A DNA stretch of 64,000 nt from Pseudomonadota bacterium (GCA_023388355.1 JAEWGI010000037.1:1-64000); one strand, 5' to 3'; counted from the stretch's first letter, positions 36,155 to 45,787 are shown. Notes: a model not told the origin generated them from the letters alone. Translations and numbers: made by a program.

Positions 36155-36775
36155 ATGCGCATCATCCGCCTCGTCGCGGCTCTCCTCGCCCTGCCCCTGC
36201 TCGCCGCCTGCGCGAGCAGCGTGCAGCAATCCTCGGCACCGCCGCCCGCGGTCCAGACCCTGGTCGCCGAGTACCTGATCGGCGTCGACGACGAGGTCCA
36301 GGTGTCGGTGTGGCGCAATCCGGAACTGGGCATCACCGTGCCGGTGCGCCCCGACGGCCGGATCTCGGTGCCGCTGGTCGGCGACGTGGTGGCCGGTGGC
36401 CGCACGCCCGACCAGGTCGCCGCCGACATCCAGGAGAAGCTGGGTGCCTACGTGCGCGATCCGCAGGTGGCGGTGATCCTCACCCAGCTGCGCAGCCATG
36501 AGTACCTGTCGCGGGTACGCGTCACCGGCGCCGTGCGCCAGCCGGTGTCGATCCCGTTCCGCCAGGGCATGACCGTGCTCGACGCGGTGCTGGCCGCCGG
36601 CGGCGTGACCGAGTTCGCCGCGCCCGACCGTGCCGACCTGTTCCGCCGCAACGACGATGCCACCACCACCTCCTACGCGGTGCGCCTGGACCAGATCCTC
36701 AATCGCGGCGAGCTGGACACCAACTACCCGGTCGCGCCGGGCGACGTCATCACCATCCCCGAGCGCACGTTCTGA
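36155..36775 (+). CDS. Polysaccharide export lipoprotein (Wza-like, XrtA-system type)
   Basis: 206 residues. Signal RLVAALLALPLLAACASS with lipobox LLAAC (Cys about residue 20). The mature chain is a Poly_export domain (YLIGVDDEVQVSVWRNPELGITVPVRPDGRISVPLVGDVVAGG) followed by one SLBB-type domain (VRVTGAVRQPVSIPFRQGMTVLDAVLAAGGVTEFA). It is shorter than E. coli Wza and lacks its C-terminal membrane helix, as is usual for exporters in exosortase-A polysaccharide loci. It would form a periplasmic or outer-membrane ring for polymer passage. The stop codon shares its A with the next start. Confidence 0.9.
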   Translation: MRIIRLVAALLALPLLAACASSVQQSSAPPPAVQTLVAEYLIGVDDEVQVSVWRNPELGITVPVRPDGRISVPLVGDVVAGGRTPDQVAADIQEKLGAYVRDPQVAVILTQLRSHEYLSRVRVTGAVRQPVSIPFRQGMTVLDAVLAAGGVTEFAAPDRADLFRRNDDATTTSYAVRLDQILNRGELDTNYPVAPGDVITIPERTF

Positions 36776-38358
36776 TGTCCTCCGCATCGCTCCCCGTGGC
36801 CCGCCCGCCGGCCCAGGCGCGCAAGGCCCCCGACCTGCAGCCGGATGAGCTGCTGGTCGTGCTGTTCAAGGAGACGCGCAAGCGGCTGGTGGCGATCGCG
36901 GCCACCTTCGCCGTGGTGATGCTGCTGACCCTGTTCGTCGGCCTGCAGATCATCCCGCGCAACTACACCTCCTCGACCACGATCCTGGCCCAGGACAGCG
37001 ACATCATCCAGCCGCTGCTGGAAGGCCGCGCGGTGCCCACGGGCGTGTCCGACCGCGCCGGCCGCGCGCGCCAGATCGTGTACAGCGGGCGGGTGCTGGA
37101 GAGGATCCTGGAAATCGGCGGCTGGACCGAACGCGGGCTCAGCCCGCTCCAGCGCGACAAGCTGATGGAGGACATCCGCAACAACACCACCATCAGCAGC
37201 CCGCGCGTCGACCTGGTCCAGATCGACTACCGCGACACCGACCCCGACCGCGCCTTCCAGGTCACCAATGCCCTGGGCAACATGTTCATCGAGGAAACGC
37301 TGGCCACCAAGGCCCGCGAGAGCCGCGACGCCTACGAGTTCATCGACAAGCAGGTCAACGAGTACCACGCCAAGCTCACCGGCGCCGAGCAGAACCTGCA
37401 GGACTACCGTTCGCTCAATGCCGACGCGCAGCCGGGCAGCGCCACCGACGTCAACACCCGCATCACCTCGCTGCGCAGCCAGGTGGAGCAGGCGCGCATG
37501 GAGCTGCTGGAGCAGGAATCGCGCGCGGCGGCGATCACCTCGCAGCTGTCGGGCGAGTCGGCGGTGACCGCGGTGCATACCCGCGAGAACCTCTACAACA
37601 CCCAGCTGATCGAGCTGCGCGCCGAGGTCGACCGGCTGATGCTCACCTACACCGAACGCCACCCGGACGTGGTGCGCGCACGCCACCAGATCGAGGACCT
37701 GCAGCGCGCGCTGGCCGCCGAGCAGCAGCGCCGCGCCATGGGCGCCGGCGGGCCGCGCTCGGAGGAGGCGCAGCTCAACCCGCTGTACAACGAGCTGCGC
37801 AGCCAGCAGTCGCAGGCGCGCAACGAGGCCGCGGCGATCCGTTCGCGCATGGGCGTGGCCCAGACCCTGCTCGACCAGGAACTCGACCGCAGCCGCCGCA
37901 TCGCCGCCTCCGAGAGCGCGCTGGCCGAACTCACCCGCGACTACGAGGTCAACCGCGAGATCTACCAGGACCTGCTGCGCCGGCGCGAGAACGCTCGGGT
38001 ATCGATGGGCCTGGACCAGGAAAACCGCGGCCTGACCCTGCGCGTGCAGGATCCGGCCACCGTGCCCTTGCGCCCCAGCGGGCTGCGCTTCATGCACATC
38101 GCCGCGGCCGGCGCGGCGCTGGCGATCGGGCTTCCGCTCGGGCTGATCTTCCTGCTCGCGCGCTTCGACCCGCGGGTGCGCTCGCCGGGCCTGATCCAGC
38201 AGCGCACCGGCTACCAGCTGCTGACCGTGATCCCCACCTATCCGACGCCGCGCGAGCGCCGCCGCCAGTCGCTCCGGCTGGCCTTCAGCGCGGCGATGGT
38301 GTGCAGCGTGTTCGTGGTGTACGGCCTGGTCTTCGCCTTCAAGCTCACCGTGGCATGA
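36775..38358 (+). CDS. Polysaccharide chain-length determinant (Wzz/GumC type, XrtA system)
   Basis: 527 residues. TM1 (LVAIAATFAVVMLLTLFVGL, about 38-60), a large periplasmic Wzz part with YTSSTTILAQDSDIIQPLLEG, long coiled-coil helices from about 200 to 400 (LRSQVEQARMELLEQESRAAA, QIEDLQRALAAEQQRRA, LAELTRDYEVNREIYQDLLRRREN), a TM2 (IAAAGAALAIGLPLGLIFLLA) and an extra C-terminal TM (FSAAMVCSVFVVYGLVFAF). The YQDLLRRRENARVS stretch is typical of the XrtA-associated chain-length family. It pairs with the exporter upstream and normally with a tyrosine autokinase, whose degenerate relative follows. Confidence 0.9.
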   Translation: MSSASLPVARPPAQARKAPDLQPDELLVVLFKETRKRLVAIAATFAVVMLLTLFVGLQIIPRNYTSSTTILAQDSDIIQPLLEGRAVPTGVSDRAGRARQIVYSGRVLERILEIGGWTERGLSPLQRDKLMEDIRNNTTISSPRVDLVQIDYRDTDPDRAFQVTNALGNMFIEETLATKARESRDAYEFIDKQVNEYHAKLTGAEQNLQDYRSLNADAQPGSATDVNTRITSLRSQVEQARMELLEQESRAAAITSQLSGESAVTAVHTRENLYNTQLIELRAEVDRLMLTYTERHPDVVRARHQIEDLQRALAAEQQRRAMGAGGPRSEEAQLNPLYNELRSQQSQARNEAAAIRSRMGVAQTLLDQELDRSRRIAASESALAELTRDYEVNREIYQDLLRRRENARVSMGLDQENRGLTLRVQDPATVPLRPSGLRFMHIAAAGAALAIGLPLGLIFLLARFDPRVRSPGLIQQRTGYQLLTVIPTYPTPRERRRQSLRLAFSAAMVCSVFVVYGLVFAFKLTVA

Positions 38359-38398
38359 GTGCCGGCCCGTGCATCTCCATTCCCGCCAGGACAGCCAG

Positions 38399-39133
38399 AT
38401 GAATGCCCTTCCGAACGATGCGACCGACGCCCACGACGGTTCGACGTCGCGGTCGATCATCCGCGCCGCCGAGCCGCAGGCGCTCGACACCCGTGCGCTC
38501 GAGGAACGGCGCCTGATCCACCGCAATGATTCCGCCCGGGTCCAGGCCGACGCCTTCCGCGACCTCCGGACCCGGCTGCTGGCGCTTCGCGGCGACACCA
38601 ACTTCGTCACCCTGGTGGCACCCGTGGTGCCCGGCTGCGGCGCGAGCTTCGTGGCCCGCAACCTGGCCGCGGCCTTCGCCTTCGACGAAACCAAGATCGC
38701 GACCCTGGTCGATTGCGACGCCCTCCATCCCGCGCAGCACGCCGCGCTCGACATCGACGCCCCGGGCGGCGGCCTGATGGACTACATCGAGGGCAACGTC
38801 GGCGAGCTGCAGCAGGTGCACCACCGCACCGGCCTTCCCAGGCTGTACCTGGTGCCCTCGGGCAGCGTGCGCGAGATCACCGGCGAGTCGTTCTCCTCGC
38901 TGCGCATGCGCACCCTGGTCGATTCGCTGCGCAGCAGCCACTCCAACCGCTACGTGGTGCTCGACAGCCCGCCGGTACTGCGCTCGCCCGACGCGCGCAT
39001 CCTGTCGGACCTGGCCGACCTGGTGGTGCTGGTGGCCGGCTACGGTCGCGTCACCACCGACCAGATCGAGAAGGCCGCGTCGAACTTCGACCCGGACAAG
39101 CTGGCGGGCGTCGTGTTCAACGACATCCACTGA
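38399..39133 (+). CDS. CpsD/CapB-like tyrosine-kinase homologue with degenerate Walker A
   Basis: 244 residues. The fold and position are those of the cytosolic BY-kinase that partners Wzz: VQADAFRDLRTRLLAL, then FVTLVAPVVPGCGASFVARNLAAAFA, ATLVDCDALHP (Walker A'), and YVVLDSPPVLRSPDARIL (Walker B). In normal members the P-loop reads GxGKS/T; here it is PGCGASF with Ala82 at the Lys position. There is no C-terminal tyrosine cluster; the protein ends KLAGVVFNDIH. It may bind nucleotide without being a kinase, acting as a structural or regulatory partner. ATG 38399 is preferred to a GTG 30 bases upstream. Confidence 0.8.
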   Translation: MNALPNDATDAHDGSTSRSIIRAAEPQALDTRALEERRLIHRNDSARVQADAFRDLRTRLLALRGDTNFVTLVAPVVPGCGASFVARNLAAAFAFDETKIATLVDCDALHPAQHAALDIDAPGGGLMDYIEGNVGELQQVHHRTGLPRLYLVPSGSVREITGESFSSLRMRTLVDSLRSSHSNRYVVLDSPPVLRSPDARILSDLADLVVLVAGYGRVTTDQIEKAASNFDPDKLAGVVFNDIH

Positions 39134-39153
39134 ACCGTGATGGATTGCCCTGC

Positions 39154-40455
39154 ATGAAAGCTCCCCGGATCCGCACCACCCTGATCGCCGTCGCGATGGC
39201 GGGCGCAGTTCCCGGGGCCGCGCAGGCGGTCCGGGTCGACTACACCATCGACGCGGGGATCGAACGCGACGACAACGTCGCGCTCACCGCGCAGGACCAG
39301 GACGAACAGACCATCAGCCGCGTCGGCTTCGGCTTCGCGCTCGAGCAGGCCTCATCCGTGGTCCAGGCCAGCATGGTCGGGCGCATCGACCATCGCCGCT
39401 ACGAACAGGAGTTCGGCAACACCACCGACCGCATGTTCCTGGGCCGGCTCAACTGGACGATGGTGCCGGACCGGCTGTCGCTGGTGGTCGAGGACAGCTA
39501 CGGGGTGCAGACGATCAACCGCACCGCGCCCGCCTCGCCGGACAACCGCCAGCAGGTGAACGTGCTCGCGATCGGCCCCGACCTGCAGTTCGGCACGGAT
39601 CCGTCGCGCCAGGGCCTGGCGGAGCTGCGCTACATCCACAGCGACGCCGAGGTCACCGAACAGTTCAATTCCGACCGCCTTCTGGCCGCGCTGCGCATGG
39701 TGCAGCAGCTGGACGCGACGCGCTCGCTGTCGTGGAACCTGCAGGCGCAGCAGGTCGATTTCGACAACGACCTGTTCGCCCGCGACCACGGTCGGTATGA
39801 AGCATTCGCCGGCTACCGGCAGGTCCTGCGCCGCCTCGACATGCGGTTCGACGCCGGCTACGCCTGGCTGGACTACGACGACGGCGAGAGCCGCGGCACG
39901 CCCCTGCTGCGCGCGGAACTGGGCTGGTCGCCGAGCGATCGCAGCCGCTTCTCCGCGGCGCTGGCCAACGAATTCTCCGACGCCGCGACCAGCGCGCTTG
40001 CCGGGGTCGGCGAAGCCACCGGCGTGCCGACCTCGGTGGCCACGGGCACGGCCACCATCAACGCCTACGCCTACGAGCTGCATTCGTTGATGGTGGACTA
40101 CACCTACACCGGCCCGAGACTGGCCGTCTCGGTCAACACCAGCGCGCAGCGGATCGACTACATCGACCAGGCCGGCGCGAACGAGGAGGGCCGCGGCATC
40201 GGCGCATCGCTGCGCTATCGCCTGCAGCCGGACCTGGCGCTGAGCGCTTCGGCCGGCATCAACCGCACCGAGTTCAGCGCGCCGGAGGAGCGCGTGGAAA
40301 CCGATCGGCGCTTCTCGCTGAGCCTGGACAAGCAGTGGTCGCGGCACTGGCGTTCGATCCTGGGCGTGAGCCGCTACGAGCGCGACACGCGCTCGGCGCC
40401 GGATGCGTTCGAGCAGAACGTGATCTACCTCAACCTGATCTACAGCAACCGATGA
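39154..40455 (+). CDS. Outer-membrane beta-barrel protein of the polysaccharide system
   Basis: 433 residues with a signal peptide (TLIAVAMAGAVPGAAQA). The mature N-terminus VRVDYTIDAGIERDDNVALTAQDQDEQTISRVGFGF is the signature of the PEP-CTERM-system-associated outer-membrane family (TIGR03016-like): an initial 'G..RDDNV' strand, then amphipathic strands alternating through to a C-terminal strand VIYLNLIYSNR with an aromatic near the end. Probably the outer-membrane pore working with the small exporter lipoprotein. It is followed by an acyltransferase starting inside its stop codon. Confidence 0.8.
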   Translation: MKAPRIRTTLIAVAMAGAVPGAAQAVRVDYTIDAGIERDDNVALTAQDQDEQTISRVGFGFALEQASSVVQASMVGRIDHRRYEQEFGNTTDRMFLGRLNWTMVPDRLSLVVEDSYGVQTINRTAPASPDNRQQVNVLAIGPDLQFGTDPSRQGLAELRYIHSDAEVTEQFNSDRLLAALRMVQQLDATRSLSWNLQAQQVDFDNDLFARDHGRYEAFAGYRQVLRRLDMRFDAGYAWLDYDDGESRGTPLLRAELGWSPSDRSRFSAALANEFSDAATSALAGVGEATGVPTSVATGTATINAYAYELHSLMVDYTYTGPRLAVSVNTSAQRIDYIDQAGANEEGRGIGASLRYRLQPDLALSASAGINRTEFSAPEERVETDRRFSLSLDKQWSRHWRSILGVSRYERDTRSAPDAFEQNVIYLNLIYSNR

Positions 40456-41267
40456 GCGGCTCCGCGGGCCAGGCCGGCAACTCCCCGCGGCGATGGCTGG
40501 CCACCTCGCCGCACCCGCTGGCGGGGCTGCTGCGCCGGCTGCGTCGGGGCCTGCGCCGCTTCACCCTGCCCGCGCCGCGCCTGCTGGTGCGTCCGTACCT
40601 GTGGCTGTTCCTCGCCCTGCGTGGACTGGTGTTCGGCTTCCGCCGCCTGCTGGTCGCCGAACCGCTGTTCAAGGCCTACTGCACCCGGCTCGGCCGCAAC
40701 GTGACCACCGGCATCTACGTGCCGTGGATCCAGGGCGGCGGCGACCTCGAAGTCGGTGACGACGTGCACATCAGCGGCAAGCTGTCGGTGACCTTCGCCG
40801 CGCGCTTCGCCGCCCGCCCCCTGCTGCGCATCGGGGCGCGTACCGACATCGCCCACGACTGCCGGATCGTGGTCGGCAAGGAAGTGACCATCGGCGAAGG
40901 GGTGGAGCTGGCCGGGGGCGTCACCATCCGCGATTCTGGCGGGCACCCGGCCGACCCGGCCCGGCGCGCTGCGGGTGCGCCGCCCGACGAGTCGGACGTC
41001 AAGCCGGTCGCGATCCACGACAACGCCTGGATCGGCTCGCAGGTGCTGATCCTGCCCGGCAGCGTGATCGGCGAAGGCAGCATCGTCTCGGCGCATTCGG
41101 TGGTCGCCGGCACGGTCGCGCCCTACACCATCGTCGCCGGCAACCCGGCGCGCCGGATCGGCATCCTCACCCCGCCGCCGGCGCGGGCGCACCTGGCGCC
41201 GCCGGCGCCGGCGGGACTACGGGCGGCGGCCGCTTCGGCGAAGGAGCCGGCCAAGGCGCAGGCCTGA
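40452..41267 (+). CDS. Hexapeptide-repeat (LbH) acetyltransferase
   Basis: 271 residues. A basic/hydrophobic N-terminus (LLVRPYLWLFLALRGLVFGFRRLL) leads to a left-handed beta helix with imperfect hexapeptides: DLEVGDDVHISGKLSV, LRIGARTDIAHDCRIVVGKEVTIGEGVELAGGVTIRDS, then AIHDNAWIGSQVLILPGSVIGEGSIVSAHSVVAG and the closing IVAGNPARRIG. The NAWIGSQVLILPG and GNPAR motifs are those of WecB/MaT-type O-acetyltransferases. Role inferred: O- or N-acetylation of the repeat unit. The C-terminal Ala/Pro tail is unusual. Last gene of the + operon. Confidence 0.87.
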   Translation: MSGSAGQAGNSPRRWLATSPHPLAGLLRRLRRGLRRFTLPAPRLLVRPYLWLFLALRGLVFGFRRLLVAEPLFKAYCTRLGRNVTTGIYVPWIQGGGDLEVGDDVHISGKLSVTFAARFAARPLLRIGARTDIAHDCRIVVGKEVTIGEGVELAGGVTIRDSGGHPADPARRAAGAPPDESDVKPVAIHDNAWIGSQVLILPGSVIGEGSIVSAHSVVAGTVAPYTIVAGNPARRIGILTPPPARAHLAPPAPAGLRAAAASAKEPAKAQA

Positions 41268-41356
41268 GGCTGCGCGTTCTCCGGACCGCGCACGGGCAAC
41301 CCGGCCGAAGCTGCAGAACTTCAGCCCCCGCGCAGCAGCCGAAGCCACACCCTGCC

Positions 41357-42562
41357 TCAGACCAGCGCTTCCACCACGTCCGGATGGCTCAGGAACCCGC
41401 GCGGACTCGCGCTGCGCCCGTAGGCGCCGGACTGGAACACCACCACCAGGTCCCCCGCTTCGGCGCGGTGCAGCTCCATGCGGTCGGCCAGCAGATCCAT
41501 CGGCGTGCACAGCGGCCCGACCACGCTGGCGGTTTCGGTGCCCAGGTCGGTGCGGTTGACCGCGACCGGGTAGTTGCGCCGGATCACCTGTCCGAAATTG
41601 CCGGTCGCGGCCAGGTGGTGGTGCATGCCTCCGTCCACCACCAGGAACACCTGTCCGCGCGACACCTTGCGGTCGACCACGCGGCTCACGTACACGCCCG
41701 CTTCGCCCACCAGATAGCGGCCGAGCTCGATCACGATGTGCGCATCCGGCCAGTCGCCGGGCAGGCGCTGCGCCAGCTCGCCGAGGTTGTCGAGCACCGG
41801 GCAGATGTCCAGCGCGGCCTCGCCCGGCGTGTACGGAATGCCGAATCCACCGCCGAGGTTCAGGCTGCGCAGCGGCGCCGGCAACAGGTCCTGCCACTCC
41901 AGGGCCTGCTCGTAGCACTTGCGCTGCGCCTCGACGATCGCGGCATGGCGCAGGTTCTGCGAGCCGGCGAACATGTGGAAACCCTCGAACCCGAGGTCCG
42001 CGGCCGCGATTTCGCGCAGCAGCTCCGGCACCGCCTCGGCGTCGACCCCGAACTGGCGCGCGCCGCCGCTCATCTTCATGCCCGAGGCCTTCAGCTCGAA
42101 CGGCAGGTTGACCCGCACCGCCACGCGCGGCCGGCAGCCCAGGCGTTCGCCGGCGCGCGCGAGGATCGCCACCTCGCGGAAGGATTCGAGGTTGACCACG
42201 ATCCCGGCGGCAACCGCCTGCGCCAGTTCGGCCTCGGACTTGCCGGGGCCGGCGAAGCTGATGTGCTCCGACGCCATGCCGCTGTCCAGCGCCACCCGCA
42301 GTTCGCCGGCCGAGGCCACGTCCAGGCCGTCGACCAGGCCCGCGACATGGCACACCAGCGCCGGCATCGGATTGGCCTTCATCGCATAGTGCAGCAACAC
42401 GCCGCCGGGCAGGCGCCGGCGCAGCCCGTCCACCCGGGCGGTGATGCGCGCGCGGTCGTACAGGTAGCAGGGCGTGCGCCCGACCGCCGCCACCACCCGC
42501 GACAGCGGCTGTCCCGCCACCAGCAGCTCGCCTTCCGCGCCGCGCCGCCACGCGTCCGCCAT
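41357..42562 (-). CDS. PLP-dependent decarboxylase, exosortase A-associated family
   Basis: 401 residues, fold type III (DapDC/ornithine decarboxylase) TIM barrel. PLP Lys lies in LLHYAMKANPMPALV; ISFAGPGKSEAELAQAVAAG, FHMFAGSQNLRHAAIV, LNLGGGFGIPYTPGE (phosphate-binding Gly loop), IELGRYLVGEAGVYVSRV and VGPLCTPMD (active-site Cys from the partner subunit) follow. This matches the uncharacterised decarboxylase that accompanies acyl-CoA ligase and ACP genes in XrtA clusters. Reaction unknown; decarboxylation of an amino acid or its ACP-bound form is plausible. ATG 42562 is used; an in-frame GTG at 42589 is possible. Confidence 0.85.
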   Translation of the reverse strand: MADAWRRGAEGELLVAGQPLSRVVAAVGRTPCYLYDRARITARVDGLRRRLPGGVLLHYAMKANPMPALVCHVAGLVDGLDVASAGELRVALDSGMASEHISFAGPGKSEAELAQAVAAGIVVNLESFREVAILARAGERLGCRPRVAVRVNLPFELKASGMKMSGGARQFGVDAEAVPELLREIAAADLGFEGFHMFAGSQNLRHAAIVEAQRKCYEQALEWQDLLPAPLRSLNLGGGFGIPYTPGEAALDICPVLDNLGELAQRLPGDWPDAHIVIELGRYLVGEAGVYVSRVVDRKVSRGQVFLVVDGGMHHHLAATGNFGQVIRRNYPVAVNRTDLGTETASVVGPLCTPMDLLADRMELHRAEAGDLVVVFQSGAYGRSASPRGFLSHPDVVEALV

Positions 42563-42674
42563 GGATTCCGTTTCCGCCTTCACGTTCACCGCCACTCCCG
42601 TTGCCGGCCGCGCCGCGCGCCGCCGTGTATGAAACCCGGCCACCGCAGCGGCCCCGAAACCGCGGCGGCGGCGC

Positions 42675-44003
42675 TCACCCCAGCGCCAGCAGCACCTTGA
42701 CCACGACGAACAGGCCCAGGGCGGTGGCCACCGCCAGCACCGGCCAGCGCACGAGGTGCGCGCCCAGCTGCATCGCGGGCAGCTGCGGGTAGCGGTCGCG
42801 CACGCCCGAGAAGTGCGCCACGACCAGCGCCGCCAGCAGGTACAGCAGGATGATGTAGCTGCGGCTGAGGAAGAACGCGGCGGTGAAGAAACCGACCAGC
42901 GACGCCAGCAGCGCAAGTGCGATGCGCCAGTCCTCGAACCACTCCCACGCCTGCTCCTCCTCGCCTTCGACGAAGCCCGGATCGTGGCGCAGGATCCGCG
43001 CCATCATCCAGAAGCCGTAGCCCACGAACGCCAGCCAGATCGTCAGCCCGATGATCCCGTTCTCGGCCAGCACCAGCACCAGCGAATTGTGCGCGGTCAG
43101 GTGATGGTACTCGGTGAACCGTCCGGTGCCGACACCGAGCACCGGGCTGGACTGGAACATCAGCATCCCTTCGTACCAGGCCTCGACCCGGCCCATCGCC
43201 GACTCCTCCTGCACGTCGATCTCGCTCACGCGCGAGGGCATCAGCAGCAGGCCGACCAGGGCCAGGCCCGCCAGCGTGCCGGCGGCGAAGACCCCGCGCC
43301 GCACCAGCACCCAGGTGCCGGCCATCGCGATCACCGCCAGCAGCGCGCCGCGCGAATGGGTCAGGTGCACGCCGTACAGCAGCAGCAGGCACAGCGACCA
43401 CCAGAACAGCCGGCGCAGGCCCATCATGCCGCCGCGCGCGCCGAGGTAGGCGGCCATCGGCATGCACATCACGAACAGCATGCCCAGGTCGTTGGGGTCG
43501 CCGAAGATGCCCAGGTACTGGATGCGGCCGTCCTCCACCATCGTGGCGCCGGTCCAGCCGATGCCGGTGGCGGCCTGGTCGACGCCGTGCACCGCCAGTA
43601 CCGACGCGCACAGCACGAACACCGCCATGGCCGCACGCACCCGCCCGCGCGTATCGAGCGCGTTGGCGAGCAGGAAGAACGAGACCACGATGGCGGCGAA
43701 GTTGCCGAACTGCTGCAGCGCGCCGCCGCTCCAGCCGGTGAGCAGCACCGACAGGCAGGTCACGACCAGGAACAGCAGCAGCAGCAGGTACTGCGGGGCG
43801 TCGAACCGCTTCCTCGGCGACAGCAGCCAGACCCCCAGCGCCAGCACCAGCGCCAGCGGCAGCAGCGGCACCCCGGCCAGCGGCCAGCCCGGGTATTCCT
43901 GGGGCCGGATCAGCACCAGCACCAGGTACAGCATGATGAAGACGAACAGCAGCATTGCGGTCAGCCCGACGCCGCCGGCGCGCGCCTGCCCATGCCCGGC
44001 CAC
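42675..44003 (-). CDS. O-antigen ligase/polymerase-type membrane protein
   Basis: 442 residues, about eleven to twelve TM helices starting AMLLFVFIMLYLVLVLIRPQEYPG. The Wzy_C/WaaL features are the large periplasmic loop (RVSEIDVQEESAMGRVEAWYEGMLMFQSSPVLGVGTGRFTEYHHLTAHNSLVLVLAENGIIG), with the GxGxGxF and HNSLVxxLAExGxxG motifs, and YLGIFGDPNDLG. It would join lipid-linked repeat units or transfer the polymer. The GTG at 44003 gives this length; ATG 43955 right before the first helix is an alternative. The gene is 16 bp after the flippase, with which it must cooperate. Confidence 0.87.
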   Translation of the reverse strand: MAGHGQARAGGVGLTAMLLFVFIMLYLVLVLIRPQEYPGWPLAGVPLLPLALVLALGVWLLSPRKRFDAPQYLLLLLFLVVTCLSVLLTGWSGGALQQFGNFAAIVVSFFLLANALDTRGRVRAAMAVFVLCASVLAVHGVDQAATGIGWTGATMVEDGRIQYLGIFGDPNDLGMLFVMCMPMAAYLGARGGMMGLRRLFWWSLCLLLLYGVHLTHSRGALLAVIAMAGTWVLVRRGVFAAGTLAGLALVGLLLMPSRVSEIDVQEESAMGRVEAWYEGMLMFQSSPVLGVGTGRFTEYHHLTAHNSLVLVLAENGIIGLTIWLAFVGYGFWMMARILRHDPGFVEGEEEQAWEWFEDWRIALALLASLVGFFTAAFFLSRSYIILLYLLAALVVAHFSGVRDRYPQLPAMQLGAHLVRWPVLAVATALGLFVVVKVLLALG

Positions 44004-44019
44004 GGCCTCCAGGCGCGCA

Positions 44020-45564
44020 TCATTTCAGCCTCAGCGCCCAGCGCTGCAGGCCGCCCGATACCCGACCGTGCACCGCCGGGTACCGCTCCAGGAACTCGAG
44101 CAGGTGGGCCACGTCCGAAGAGCGCCAGGCGTCGAACGCCACCGTGCTGGCGACGAACAGCAGCGCGAACACCGCCCCGGCCGCCACCTGGACCCACAGC
44201 CCCGGGAACGCGAGCACGATCACGGCCGCGATCGCCCCCGACAGCAGCGCGCAGCCGGCCAGGCGCACGAACTCGCGCAGCGGGAAACGCAGCGACATCC
44301 GGCGCGTGATCAGCACCGACAGCAGCACGAACATCAGCACGCGCGATCCGGCGTAGGAAGCCACCGCACCGGTGAGTCCGTAGGCGGGCACCAGCGCGAA
44401 CGCGAAACCGCCGGCGATCACCAGCGACAGGCAGGCGAACACCACGCGCATGCGCTGGTTGTCGGTGGTCGACAGCAGCGCACTGAACGCGGACTCGCCC
44501 ATCGTCAGGCCCCCGACCACGATCATGACCCGCATCGGCATCACCACGTCTTCGTAAAGTGCGCCGTACAGCAGCATCACGCCGGGACGCGACAGCAGCA
44601 GGCCCACGCCGACCAGCATCAGGCCCAGGAAGAAGCAGTAGCGCAGCGAATTGCCCATGATGGCATTGGTGCGATCCAGCCCGCCCTCGCCGAAACCGTG
44701 GGCCATGATCGGCATCATCACCGTCATCAGTCCCGACGCCAGCAAGTCCACGCCTCCCCGGCTCAGCGCTGCGGCGATGGTGAAGAACCCCACCTGCGCG
44801 GTGCCCGCCGTGGCGTTGAGCAGGTAGGTCTCGATCGACATGTGGCTGAACGTGTAGGCCAGCACCAGCAGCACGGTCCACAGCAGGTGGCGGCGCACGC
44901 TTGCCTCGAGCTCCGGCCCGGGCGCCTCCCGCTCCGCGCGCATGTTCCCGGCGCGCAGCATCACGCGGGAGATCGCCGCGTAGCCCAGGCTCACCAGGGC
45001 GAAGGCGCACAGGTATGCGATCAGCGATCCGCCCAGGGCCACCAGCGCCAGCACCAGCAGGAGGTTGATGATGCTCATCGTGACCGTGGCCCGGGCCTCG
45101 ACGTCGAAGCGCCCGTAGCCCTTCGCCATCGAGGCATCGAAGATGTAGACGGCCTTGGCCAGCCCGGCGACCAGGGCCACCAACACGAAGCCCGCCAGCG
45201 GCCCTTCCCATCCGTCGGGCGCCAGCCAGCGGCTGGTGGCCACGAAGCCAGCCGCAACCAGCACCATGCACGCGATCTGGCGCCGCAGCAGCCAGCCGTG
45301 CACCCGCCGCGCCGACTCGGGCGACTTGCGCCCGAGCGATTCGGACACGTAGCGGATCCCGGTCGAGGTCAGGCCGTTGTTGGCGATGGCGAGCAGGATT
45401 CCGGCCATCCACACCACGTAGGCGTAGCGCCCGAAATCGTCCGGACCCAGGTGGCGCGCGATGAGGATGCTGACCAGCAGGCCGACCGCGTAGGTGACGT
45501 AGGTCGATCCCATGATCATCACCGCGGCACGGATCGTCGCGGCACCGCTGAACTGCTGGCTCAT
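44020..45564 (-). CDS. Wzx-type lipid-linked oligosaccharide flippase
   Basis: 514 residues, about fourteen TM helices, MATE/PST superfamily. The N-terminus AATIRAAVMIMGSTYVTYAVGLLVSILIARHLGPDDFGRYAYVVWMAG is the polysaccharide-transporter signature (arm 'ARxLGPxxFGxY'). Later helices and charged loops (SIETYLLNATAGTAQVGFFTIAAAL, SRVLMFVLLSVLITRR) fit Wzx. It would flip undecaprenyl-linked repeat units to the periplasm. The start MSQQFSGAATIRA (45564) is chosen; much longer in-frame extensions are low-complexity. Divergent from the GT4 gene with a 223-bp shared promoter region in which no clear motif was found. Confidence 0.88.
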   Translation of the reverse strand: MSQQFSGAATIRAAVMIMGSTYVTYAVGLLVSILIARHLGPDDFGRYAYVVWMAGILLAIANNGLTSTGIRYVSESLGRKSPESARRVHGWLLRRQIACMVLVAAGFVATSRWLAPDGWEGPLAGFVLVALVAGLAKAVYIFDASMAKGYGRFDVEARATVTMSIINLLLVLALVALGGSLIAYLCAFALVSLGYAAISRVMLRAGNMRAEREAPGPELEASVRRHLLWTVLLVLAYTFSHMSIETYLLNATAGTAQVGFFTIAAALSRGGVDLLASGLMTVMMPIMAHGFGEGGLDRTNAIMGNSLRYCFFLGLMLVGVGLLLSRPGVMLLYGALYEDVVMPMRVMIVVGGLTMGESAFSALLSTTDNQRMRVVFACLSLVIAGGFAFALVPAYGLTGAVASYAGSRVLMFVLLSVLITRRMSLRFPLREFVRLAGCALLSGAIAAVIVLAFPGLWVQVAAGAVFALLFVASTVAFDAWRSSDVAHLLEFLERYPAVHGRVSGGLQRWALRLK

Positions 45565-45787
45565 GAAGCGCCCTGAATGGATGGTCCCGCCCCCCGTTGG
45601 CGCACTGCGCCCGCGACCGCGGCATGTCTTCATCAACGTCAATCGCGCGCCGGAACGGCCATCCCCGATGCACCCGTGTCCGGTCCGGTGCGCGCCTGGC
45701 GTAGTATCGGGCGGCCGCGATGCCTCGCGCAGAGACGGCCAGTGCACGCGCCGGTCCCGGCGCGCATCTTCCGCCGATGGCCCCTCC

